Below are positions 56,887 to 64,000 of a stretch of DNA of 64,000 nucleotides, piece after piece (the stretch's first letter is position 1; the number at the start of each line of letters is the position of its first letter). Location: NCBI RefSeq assembly GCF_009728465.1, contig NZ_WOCD01000001.1, positions 372,001 to 436,000 on the forward strand, read 5' to 3'. The DNA is from Psychrosphaera haliotis. GTDB lineage: Bacteria > Pseudomonadota > Gammaproteobacteria > Enterobacterales > Alteromonadaceae. The translations under genes and the position numbers were made by a program. The notes under the pieces were generated by a model. That model was given only the letters and a program-made list of their open reading frames with translations, was not told the DNA's origin and did no database searches.

Positions 56887-58839
56887 TTATAATTCAAAAG
56901 TTGGATCAGGTTTTATCCAACCTGGTCCATAACGAGACTGTAAAAAGCCTTCTATATTGTGAGGTGCTTTAAAAGGCAATCCCAAAAATTCGATTGCACC
57001 TAGTGGTTCAAATAAGTTTCTTTCGACTTTTCTTACTTGATACCTTTCCATATGAGTGTGGACATAATCAGTCTTTCTATCTCTAATTTTTATAAAGATG
57101 TCCATATCACAGTCACTAAAATAGCAGTGGAAGTTTAATGAATATGGGGTAGGAAAGCGAGTTGCTATGCCTAGTTTTTCAATTTTATCGCGCCAAAGCT
57201 CGGCAATTTGTCTATTTGTTAAACCATCGATAGGGTCAACAAGAATAGCAACGTCAATATCATCGTCATGTGGCAGGAAACTATTGTCTCTGTAAATACC
57301 TAATAATGTGCCAAAACAAGGAAACGGCTCTTGACCCAACTCAGTTTTAATTAACTGGCAAAACTCGTGCATTCTTTTTGCTAAAAATGCAGGGTCAATC
57401 TCGCTGAAAGGAATGTTAAGGCCATGTCGAGTAAAGATAACTTTAGGTAAGTAATTTGCTACTTCCCCACCCTTTTCAATTGCTTCCATGTAAACCGAAA
57501 GATTTTCCTTATTGCCAACAAAAAACTTTTTATACGCTCTTGCTCGGTGCAGCCTGTAAACGCCAAAAAAGAAGCCCATTCGCTCAGTAAAGGCTAAGGA
57601 CTGTTGTTTTCCAGCAACCCATTCGTATAAACCTATTAGACTCACTGCTGAATTGAAGTTAGCTAGTGTAGAGGAAACCTTAGTCCAAGAAATACCATCA
57701 TTACTTGTGTACGCTTCCCTTAGTACCAATCCCATGGCTGAGTGTAAATCTGGTGCCCAAATGTTTACCGTTTCAGTGTTTTTATTATCTGCAAGGTCAA
57801 TATCAAAAACATGGGGTTGAGGTAGTAAAAAACAATTCTTTCTTAACTCTAATAGCTCTCTATCAAAGTTATGACTTTCTGTCGGCATCAAAGTATTTTC
57901 TTTTGATTCTCCTGTTTGATAGGTTAACTGCATAGGCCTTGCTAATGGGCGTTTAAATGCAACTACTCTCAGAAACTTAGCGTTCCCTACATTTATTGCT
58001 TCACCCTCAGAAGACTTTAACCCAATATCAGGGCTATCCCAGTTAAAAAGCTCCAGTAAGGTTATAAGGTGACTTTTCATGTGGTTTTTATTGGCTGGAG
58101 TTAAATCACTTTTAGAAGCCAACTTTAATAATTTTAATAAAGTGCCGTAAAAATTGTCTAGCGCTTGCCAATTAGAGCTACTGACAAAGTGAGCATTTAT
58201 CGCAGCTAATTTAAAGTTCAACTCTTTTAAAAACACTTTGTGATTTTTATTTTCATCAAAGCGAGATGCTCTTATGACTTTTTTACCGTCTTTTCTGAAT
58301 GCAGTACAGACTAAAGAGGTGCCACGAAAACCGAAGTTATCTTTACGGTTAAAGTATTCAACATACTCAACTTGATATTCACCATCTAATTTAACCTGCC
58401 ACCAAGGATTGAGTTGCCTTTTAGAGTGAAAAGAAACAGTGTTTCCAGTGTTGCCTTTAAGCGGGCGGTCTATGTCTTCAAAACCTTTTGCAAAAGAACT
58501 AGCCTCTACCTGGTATTCGCCATTGTATTTTACTAGATTACCGTTGGAGTCTCGTACCCAAATAATTATATGGTTGAAGTTCAAGCTAATGGGCTTACTT
58601 ATCCCAAGCTCTACTTTAATGGTTGAAACTGATTTATTGATTTCAAAAAACCATGAGCTCAAATTGCGAATAGGACCGAATACAAAACCAGGGAATTGGC
58701 TTGCAATAGTAGTGGCTTTTTGGGGAGTGAGAAGCTTTAGGTACATTTCTACAAAAGCTTGATTAGGCGACTTGCCCAGCAAGCTCCTTAACTTAATTTC
58801 ACTCTGAGACTTTACGCCCTTGTATAGTCGTTTTAACAA
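56887..58839 (-). CDS. LicD-family protein with discoidin-like domains
   Basis: 650 residues. The C-terminal LicD signature is CFGTLLGIYRDNSFLPHDDD (about 508-527) with HDDDIDVAI at 524-532. The N-terminal part has a discoidin-like segment (NPWWQVKLDGEYQVEYVEYF near 145) and a second, more diverged one (FLRVVAFKRPLARPMQLTY near 290). Start codon TTG at 58839; a weak GGGTGG lies upstream and no in-frame ATG is close. It precedes the shorter LicD gene by 11 bases; the two probably act on related acceptors. Confidence 0.78.
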   Translation of the reverse strand: MLKRLYKGVKSQSEIKLRSLLGKSPNQAFVEMYLKLLTPQKATTIASQFPGFVFGPIRNLSSWFFEINKSVSTIKVELGISKPISLNFNHIIIWVRDSNGNLVKYNGEYQVEASSFAKGFEDIDRPLKGNTGNTVSFHSKRQLNPWWQVKLDGEYQVEYVEYFNRKDNFGFRGTSLVCTAFRKDGKKVIRASRFDENKNHKVFLKELNFKLAAINAHFVSSSNWQALDNFYGTLLKLLKLASKSDLTPANKNHMKSHLITLLELFNWDSPDIGLKSSEGEAINVGNAKFLRVVAFKRPLARPMQLTYQTGESKENTLMPTESHNFDRELLELRKNCFLLPQPHVFDIDLADNKNTETVNIWAPDLHSAMGLVLREAYTSNDGISWTKVSSTLANFNSAVSLIGLYEWVAGKQQSLAFTERMGFFFGVYRLHRARAYKKFFVGNKENLSVYMEAIEKGGEVANYLPKVIFTRHGLNIPFSEIDPAFLAKRMHEFCQLIKTELGQEPFPCFGTLLGIYRDNSFLPHDDDIDVAILVDPIDGLTNRQIAELWRDKIEKLGIATRFPTPYSLNFHCYFSDCDMDIFIKIRDRKTDYVHTHMERYQVRKVERNLFEPLGAIEFLGLPFKAPHNIEGFLQSRYGPGWIKPDPTFEL

Positions 58840-58929
58840 ACCAAATTTCCACCCATAAAACAGATAACATTAAATATTTGTGTCTATTTTATTACATATT
58901 AATGAAGATGTGGACTATTGCTTTCAGTT

Positions 58930-58968
58930 TTTGAGTAAAAGCTTAATGCAGCTAAACTTTTACTCAAA
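58930..58968 (-). terminator. Hairpin between GT4 gene and LicD genes
   Basis: TTTGAGTAAAAG (58930-58941) pairs perfectly over 12 bases with CTTTTACTCAAA (58957-58968) around a 15-base loop. It lies in the 134-base gap after the GT4 gene. No U-tract follows on the minus strand, so it may be a pause or stability element. The rest of the gap (58840-58929) is AT-rich and could hold a promoter for the LicD genes, but no clear -35/-10 pair is seen. Confidence 0.5.
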
Positions 58969-58973
58969 TTCAA

Positions 58974-60209
58974 TTAACCTTTATACAGCTCTAAATGAAC
59001 ATCTGCACATTTAGAGATTGATAGTGGTTTTTCAATATTTTTAATACAGTTTGTTCTGAGCTCAGGATTTGAAACCACTTGCTCTATGGCATTCGCTAGT
59101 GCTAACGGCTTACCTGCGCGGAAGTGAATACCCGTTACGCCATGTTTAACCTTTTCTGCCATACCACCTATGTCACTAACAATTAAAGGCACATCGTAAT
59201 TAAACGCTTCTTGAATAACCATAGGTGAGTTTTCCCACCAGATTGATGGCACTATTGCCCAATCAGCTTCTGCAAGTAACGTTGGCATTTCATGTGGCTC
59301 GTAACTCCCGTGGAAATTAATAGCTACTTTTGAGTTTTTAATTGCCTCTGACACATACTTTTTGAATTTGGCTGACTGGTTCTCAATATTCGCACCGTGA
59401 ATGTCCAGCGAAATAAGGTTTTGAGTTTTTTTGTCTAAATACTTTATCGCATCTAAAAGAACTCTAATTCCTTTAAACGGATTTACTTGGCCAAAAAATG
59501 CAAAGCTAACCTTTTTATTATTAGCTTCAATTTTTGTTATTTCTACCGGCACTGGCTGGCCGTTTTCAACAACTTTAATTTTTTCTTCGTTTAATCCCCA
59601 ATCTACGTACCTTTGTTTTAAAAAGTGAGATGGTGAAACAAAATCATCTACATTTTCAAATATTGATTTAAAGTACTTTTCTCTTAAGAAGAAGTCGCCC
59701 GGTTGCTTATCCGGAAAACAAGAGTGGCAGTCTCTTGGAGATGATTTGTAACAAAGCTTACCATCTGTTTTTAACATCAAACCGTTTCTATGACAGATTG
59801 CTAAAAACTCATGTATGGTGAACACCAACTTACAGTCTGGTAACGTATTTTTGATTTCCTCAAGGATCTCAACACCCATTAATACATAATGATGAACATG
59901 CACGATAGTTGGCTTTATCGCTAACAACATTTCTCTAAACTCTTGCCACAACTGACGAGTTTTAATGTTTGAATATAAAAATCCGTCGTCCATGGTGGTA
60001 TGGAACATAATTTCGCGATGGCTGTTATTTCTAGTAGAAAATGAAGCACCACCATGAGGCGTTTGTCCTGTTCGAGCCAAAAAGAATGCATCGATGTCAC
60101 GTCGGCGGTATTCTTGAAACATGTTATAAGCTGCGATCTCTGCACCACCTTTATTTAAATCTGGGTGCCCATGAGAAATAATTAAAACTCTGTCTTCACT
60201 GCTTATCAC
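58974..60209 (-). CDS. Glycosyltransferase family 4
   Basis: 411-residue GT-B transferase. Features: GHPDLNKGGAEIAAYNMFQE near 14 (acceptor loop), PTIVHVHHYVLMGVEILEEI near 98, a Cys-rich insert (CHRNGLMLKTDGKLCYKSSP, CHSC) near 130-165, VSFAFFGQVNPFKGIRVLLD near 231, and VPSIWWENSPMVIQEAFNYD near 328 as donor motif. The Cys insert resembles zinc-type loops of some GT4 enzymes. It overlaps the upstream GT2 gene by four bases. Confidence 0.9.
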   Translation of the reverse strand: MISSEDRVLIISHGHPDLNKGGAEIAAYNMFQEYRRRDIDAFFLARTGQTPHGGASFSTRNNSHREIMFHTTMDDGFLYSNIKTRQLWQEFREMLLAIKPTIVHVHHYVLMGVEILEEIKNTLPDCKLVFTIHEFLAICHRNGLMLKTDGKLCYKSSPRDCHSCFPDKQPGDFFLREKYFKSIFENVDDFVSPSHFLKQRYVDWGLNEEKIKVVENGQPVPVEITKIEANNKKVSFAFFGQVNPFKGIRVLLDAIKYLDKKTQNLISLDIHGANIENQSAKFKKYVSEAIKNSKVAINFHGSYEPHEMPTLLAEADWAIVPSIWWENSPMVIQEAFNYDVPLIVSDIGGMAEKVKHGVTGIHFRAGKPLALANAIEQVVSNPELRTNCIKNIEKPLSISKCADVHLELYKG

Positions 60210-61672
60210 TTTGCCAACTCCTTAATTAACTTTTCCCAACGAGACACTTGATACACTCCATTTAACAGAGTTAATTTAAACTTCCAGTCGCCTGAGTCTA
60301 CTAAGTCTTGAGAAAGCCTTTCTAAATGATAAAGAACAACTGTTGATGATACTGCTACTTTCAGCCCTTTATTATGCACTTTTAAACATAAGTCTGAGTC
60401 TTCAAAATCACCTAGCACAAACAAAGGTTCAAACCCGCCAAGCTCTCGATAAAGACTTGTTTTCATTAACATACAAGCACCAGTAGTTAGCGGTGATTCA
60501 AATACATCAGGCAAGTTTACTAGTTCAACAGGAAAACCCTTGAATGGGTGATGATTCATCCAAATACCTGGAAAATGTTCATCTTTTCTAAACTCCATGC
60601 CTGCATGCTGAATGGTTTCATCTTCGTATACTAAAGTAGCGCCTAAGATGCCGCAGTTTTCAGTGTTTTCAAATTGTTTCAAATACTCAGTGACCCAACC
60701 TTTGTGCTTAGGCATAATGTCTGAGTTCAATAGCAATAGGTTTTCAGAGGTAGCGTACTCAACACCTAAATTGTTTGCGCCGGCAAAGCCAAGGTTACGT
60801 TCAGAAAAAACCACTTTAAATGGCATACCAAAGGTTTCATAAATCCCTTTTGCAGTGATCCTCACTTCATGGGCAAGCATTGGATCGTCAAGCACGTAAA
60901 CTAGCTCTACTGAATCAAAATCAGGATATTTAGAGAATTGTGAGATTTGCAGCTGCATAAAGTCATAACGCCCATAAAGAGGCACAACAATTGATAGCTT
61001 TGCGTTTTCATTTACGTCACCAAAACTAAGTAATTTAACATCGTTTTTTTGCGCTTGACGTGTTTTCCAAATTTTGTGTATGGCTGGTAATGTTGAACTA
61101 ACTAACTTCGTACTAAAGTCATCACTGTTTACTTTTAAATCTTCGAGCTCTTTTTTAATTCTTTCAATATCTGGATCTTTAGGCCTATTAATTACAGCTG
61201 GGCCTGCTTTATCTTTTTTCGATATTTTAATGCCGTTTTGCGCTAAAAAGTCTGAGGCATTTTCTGGGTTTGGTCCTGCATGAGCGACCAGCGACTTAAC
61301 CGACTCAACATTCGTTAGTCGCATATTCTTAGTTGGGAAGTTAATACCTGAATGGCTAAATATCACTTTATCAAATTGACTTTTTGGGCAATCCACAATC
61401 GCTAAAAAGCCAAAACAATGGTCGTTTGATGCTAACGCAAGAGACTTTTTAACATCTGGACGCGGAAATTCCATAACTTGAATATCACAAGAAGATTTAC
61501 CTAAATCTGCGGCAAGCCCTGTTGTAATTGCGCTTTCTTTATTTGCGCACCAACCAACAACAACCACTTTATTATCTGCAGCGTAACTAAAATCTAAGGT
61601 TAGTATCTGGTTTTTCACTGAGTCGTAACGGATAAGCTTTTTAACAAGCTTTTTTATTTTTGTATTTAACAT
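60206..61672 (-). CDS. Glycosyltransferase family 2 with N-terminal extra domain
   Basis: 488 residues, the first gene of module C. The N-terminal 150 residues form a beta-rich, unassigned domain (LTLDFSYAADNKVVVVGWCA near 24). A charged linker follows. The GT-A domain then begins at AKLSIVVPLYGRYDFMQLQI near 227, with FSERNLGFAGANNLGVEYAT near 292, LLLNSDIMPKHKGWVTEYLK near 316 (DXD-like), and GDFEDSDLCLKVHNKGLKVA near 432. This resembles large GT2 enzymes of O-antigen clusters. The upstream gap holds no recognised control element. Confidence 0.88.
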   Translation of the reverse strand: MLNTKIKKLVKKLIRYDSVKNQILTLDFSYAADNKVVVVGWCANKESAITTGLAADLGKSSCDIQVMEFPRPDVKKSLALASNDHCFGFLAIVDCPKSQFDKVIFSHSGINFPTKNMRLTNVESVKSLVAHAGPNPENASDFLAQNGIKISKKDKAGPAVINRPKDPDIERIKKELEDLKVNSDDFSTKLVSSTLPAIHKIWKTRQAQKNDVKLLSFGDVNENAKLSIVVPLYGRYDFMQLQISQFSKYPDFDSVELVYVLDDPMLAHEVRITAKGIYETFGMPFKVVFSERNLGFAGANNLGVEYATSENLLLLNSDIMPKHKGWVTEYLKQFENTENCGILGATLVYEDETIQHAGMEFRKDEHFPGIWMNHHPFKGFPVELVNLPDVFESPLTTGACMLMKTSLYRELGGFEPLFVLGDFEDSDLCLKVHNKGLKVAVSSTVVLYHLERLSQDLVDSGDWKFKLTLLNGVYQVSRWEKLIKELAK

Positions 61673-61917
61673 TGAGTCTTTTGCGCATAAGATATTGAGA
61701 ATTCTGGGTGCATTTATAACAAATTATTCACTTTTTTACGAGTAACAATTTAGTAATACAAGGCAAAACCACCAAGAGTCATCTCCCTTTCAATGCGTCC
61801 TTAAAACCATTTGTAACACCTTGTTAACATTTAGTTACTCATATACTCATATACTCATATATGATAATTTTATTTGTTGTACATATTAAAAATTAATCTA
61901 TCAAATGGAGTTGAATA
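61673..61917. promoter_or_regulatory. Divergent intergenic region with 8-bp tandem repeat
   Basis: 245 bases between the minus-strand GT2 gene and the plus-strand lipoprotein gene. It must carry promoters for both. Three exact copies of ACTCATAT lie at 61837-61860, just upstream of the lipoprotein gene. The repeat makes TATACT, which resembles a -10 box, and TTGTTA at 61821-61826 is a possible -35. Repeat changes could alter promoter spacing. No ops/JUMPstart-like element was found for the minus-strand side. Confidence 0.5.
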
Positions 61918-63867
61918 ATGAGTATCATTCCCAAAGTCCCCTCTTTTTTAATTTTAAGCCTTTTTTTAGCTGGCTGTAGTAGTGAGTCAGAGACGCTTCC
62001 TGTTGAAAAGGAAGAAGTGCAAATAGAGGAAGAGAAAGAAGTAGAGGAAGAGGCCGAGTATGTAGGTCCCGAACTAACTAGTTTTGCTGGAAAGTCTGTT
62101 TTAATTGCCGCAGAGTCTAATGGCGTGTTTTATTTAAAAGCTAAAGAGCATAATGGAATTCTTGCATTAAATGCTGCTTCAGGTCAGTTTAACCTTCCAC
62201 TTGATTATGAATTTGTAGCCTATAATACGCAGTTGCAAATAAACGATGTCGCTCAGATTGCTCTTGCCTACACACGAGCTGATCCGGAACAAGGGGTTAG
62301 CAAATCAACGGTTACTTCACTTAGTTTAGAAACAGGTGAAGTAATAAAAACTAAGAGTTTTGGTAAATCCATTGTCGACGTTTTTCTGACTGATAGTTTT
62401 GTCTCTATTGCTGGTGAAAATGATATAGAGTTTTTTGACCCAAATCTAGAGTCTGCTTTTACAGTGTCCTTAGATGAATTTGATGTTGAATTTGCACCCG
62501 AAATATTAGGATGGGACAAGGTTAATAAACAGCTTCGCTACTCTTTGGTTGAGTTTGATAATGAGACGGCAACTTCAATTTCGATCAATATTAATGACGA
62601 TTTTTCTGATGCAAATTTAAGTGCTCAATCTGGTGAAGGCAATAATGGTGATAGTTTCTTACTTTTACCCAGTTATTCAGTTTCTATTAGTAAAACTTCT
62701 GGTGAAGTGAAAGGTAGTCTCTCTAGTGAATCGATTTATAAAATCGAATCAACCATTGCGGAAGTTAAGTCGGTTAGTTACCACCCTGAATTTGGCTTGG
62801 TGACATTGCATAACAATGACAACAACAACAACAACAACAACAACAACGCTAAAGACTTTTTTAATATACACACCGTAAACATTTCTGATTTTAAGGCTGT
62901 TGACGTCACAACCAGTGACAACCGCGTATACTATGGAAATATCCTTGGGGTGTCTTCATCTGAATCGGGTGCTTGGAGCATTGCCTTAAATGACACTGGT
63001 TTAAACGTTTTGGACATAACAGAAGCTTCACTAGCTGATAACGACGAAGATGGTATTCCTAATTGGTGGGAAGACTTTTATAGCCTTGACTCAAACGATG
63101 CGTCAGACGCCGATACAGACCTTGATAATGACGGATTAAGTCAAGCTCAAGAGTTTGTCTTTTTATCAAACCCTAATAGTGCTGACAGTGATAATGACGG
63201 TTTATCCGATACCGACGAGCATGACTTATATCAATCAAGCCCATTTAAAACAGACTCTGACAGCGACAATTTAAGCGACATTGACGAGGCAACAACGCAT
63301 AAAACCAGCTTAATAAGTTCTGATTCAGACACTGACCAGTTTACCGACTTTGAAGAAGTTTCTGTATTTAATACGGATCCAAATAATGCCGAGTCGGTCC
63401 CTGCAATGTCGCTAGTATATTCTCAAAACTTTGACAGTGAAGAACTTGATGGTCAATGGCCTGCGTATGATCCTGATGACGGTGTGTACTCAGGTCATAG
63501 TATATATAGAGAATGTGGAGCTTGGAACTTCGAAGAAGTAGCAGCAGCTAACGAAGGTGAACCTGCAAATGGCTCGATTAACTCGTTTATACGCAAAGAT
63601 TGGTGTTCAGAAATCACTTTTACTCGCGAGCTAGGATATGGCTTTTTAACTTTAGAAGCTAGAGTAGTGACTGAATCTAGCGATATGCTAAACGTATATA
63701 TTGACGGTGAAAAAGTGCTAAGCATTGGGAATACAGAAGCGAAAGAATTTAAAATAAGAACTAAAGCAGGACAGCAACAAATCACTTTTAAACTAGATAG
63801 TGAAGAAGGTGATATTGAGGCTTGGATTTTAAACTTTGAGTTAGAGCAATTTGAAAGTTCAGACTAG
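61918..63867 (+). CDS. Lipoprotein with Asp-rich calcium-type repeats, unknown function
   Basis: 649-residue surface or periplasmic lipoprotein. The signal ends in LFLAGC (Cys at about residue 20). An acidic Glu-rich linker (about 28-50) precedes a beta-rich domain of about 300 residues that looks propeller-like. A tract of nine Asn comes from nine AAC codons (62821-62847). Then thrombospondin-type-3-like Asp repeats (DNDEDGIPNWWEDFY, DTDLDNDGLSQAQEF, DSDNDGLSDTDEHDLY, DSDSDNLSDIDEA; about 378-490) are typical calcium sites. The final 140 residues are a separate beta-sandwich-like domain. Divergent from the glycan block, it may bind surface polysaccharide; that is a guess. Confidence 0.75.
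   Translation: MSIIPKVPSFLILSLFLAGCSSESETLPVEKEEVQIEEEKEVEEEAEYVGPELTSFAGKSVLIAAESNGVFYLKAKEHNGILALNAASGQFNLPLDYEFVAYNTQLQINDVAQIALAYTRADPEQGVSKSTVTSLSLETGEVIKTKSFGKSIVDVFLTDSFVSIAGENDIEFFDPNLESAFTVSLDEFDVEFAPEILGWDKVNKQLRYSLVEFDNETATSISININDDFSDANLSAQSGEGNNGDSFLLLPSYSVSISKTSGEVKGSLSSESIYKIESTIAEVKSVSYHPEFGLVTLHNNDNNNNNNNNNAKDFFNIHTVNISDFKAVDVTTSDNRVYYGNILGVSSSESGAWSIALNDTGLNVLDITEASLADNDEDGIPNWWEDFYSLDSNDASDADTDLDNDGLSQAQEFVFLSNPNSADSDNDGLSDTDEHDLYQSSPFKTDSDSDNLSDIDEATTHKTSLISSDSDTDQFTDFEEVSVFNTDPNNAESVPAMSLVYSQNFDSEELDGQWPAYDPDDGVYSGHSIYRECGAWNFEEVAAANEGEPANGSINSFIRKDWCSEITFTRELGYGFLTLEARVVTESSDMLNVYIDGEKVLSIGNTEAKEFKIRTKAGQQQITFKLDSEEGDIEAWILNFELEQFESSD
62821..62847 (+). repeat. AAC trinucleotide repeat (nine units)
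   Basis: Nine perfect AAC triplets encode a run of nine Asn in the lipoprotein, preceded by a short Asn/Asp stretch. In-frame, so slippage changes linker length only. Confidence 0.97.
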
Positions 63868-63871
63868 ATAT

Positions 63872-63906
63872 TTTGGCTAATAAGTTTGGCTAATAAGTTT
63901 GGCTAA
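63872..63906 (+). repeat. 13-bp direct repeat, 2.7 copies
   Basis: TTTGGCTAATAAG occurs twice in tandem (63872-63884, 63885-63897) and a third partial copy TTTGGCTAA follows. It begins five bases after the lipoprotein stop. Each unit carries TAA stops in more than one frame. Function not visible. Confidence 0.9.
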
Positions 63907-63911
63907 AGAAG

Positions 63912-63943
63912 AAGGCGCAAAGAATCTGTTTGCGCCTTTTTCC
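63912..63943 (+). terminator. Intrinsic terminator after the lipoprotein gene
   Basis: AAGGCGCAAA (63912-63921) pairs with TTTGCGCCTT (63929-63938) across a seven-base loop, followed by a T-rich stretch TTTTTCC. The minus-strand flank is also T-rich (CTTCTTCTTT), so it probably works in both directions between convergent genes. Confidence 0.9.
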
Positions 63944-63968
63944 AATATAAGTGAGTAAATAACTCTCG

Positions 63969-64000
63969 CTATTTCCGTAAAACCCCCACCACTTTTTCAT
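63969..64000 (-). CDS. Possible 3' end of a minus-strand gene, cut by the window
   Basis: Reading inward from the right edge on the minus strand, one frame gives EKVVGVLRK and a TAG stop at 63969-63971, just before a terminator that looks bidirectional. The piece is only about ten codons, so it cannot be identified and could be chance. Confidence 0.25.
   Translation of the reverse strand, partial: EKVVGVLRK

Noticed and set aside
1..64000. Mobile element or prophage origin of the glycan block
   Set aside because: No transposase, integrase, att-like repeats or tRNA end is seen. The block may have been exchanged by homologous recombination between galU and outer flanks, but the sequence gives no direct sign.

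Overview
The window is about 64 kb of chromosome from a low-to-mid GC, Gram-negative gammaproteobacterium. The best guess is a marine Alteromonadales (Colwelliaceae/Pseudoalteromonadaceae type). This rests on the rsmE-gshB-yqgE-ruvX gene order, System I cytochrome c maturation genes, MlaA, a Wzi-like outer-membrane protein and Wzx/Wzy-type surface polysaccharide genes. I could not run a database search, so the genus is not assigned. I see no tRNA, rRNA, transposase, integrase, phage gene or CRISPR array.

Layout. 1-2.05 kb: an ABC-2 exporter (permease and ATPase, minus strand) behind a 9-bp tandem repeat. 2.2-5.0 kb: rsmE-gshB-yqgE-ruvX on the plus strand, ending at a terminator. 5.2-10.8 kb: ccmF-ccmG-ccmH-ccmI-mlaA on the minus strand; ccmABCDE are not adjacent. 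10.9-12.4 kb: an orphan FliK-like/FlhB-C-terminal-like pair on the plus strand, separated by a 20-copy 7-bp repeat. 12.5-15.7 kb: a Wzi-like capsule assembly protein, a small beta-barrel protein and galU.

15.7-61.7 kb is one continuous minus-strand block of surface-glycan genes that reads as three modules. Module A (15.7-23.5 kb) has a CapD/WbpM-type dehydratase, a small PglC-like initiating transferase, an epimerase, a GT4, a TupA-like ATP-grasp enzyme, a Wzx-like flippase and a Wzy-like membrane protein. Module B (23.6-42.7 kb) has its own large WcaJ-type initiating transferase, WecG/TagA-type GT, Wzy, Wzx, pyruvyl transferase, radical SAM protein, PhyH-type dioxygenase, WecB/WecC, Wzz and an SLBB export protein. 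A UUCG-loop terminator separates A from B. A second strong terminator-like hairpin lies inside B. Module C (42.9-61.7 kb) has a DHH protein, APS kinase CysC, an SLC13 permease, CysN and CysD. It also has several glycosyltransferases, two P-loop sulfotransferase-like proteins, a TagD-like nucleotidyltransferase and two LicD proteins. My reading is that C makes PAPS and CDP-activated donors for sulfate and phospho-polyol decoration of a surface glycan; this is inference from gene content. 61.9-63.9 kb: a large lipoprotein with calcium-binding-type Asp repeats, on the plus strand.

Nine genes carry frame breaks (11 in total), most of them one-base changes in homopolymers. This pattern is more like uncorrected long-read sequence than real decay. 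These genes are annotated over their full span with the break noted. The window also has an unusual number of short tandem repeats (9, 12, 7, 8, 3 and 13 bp units).
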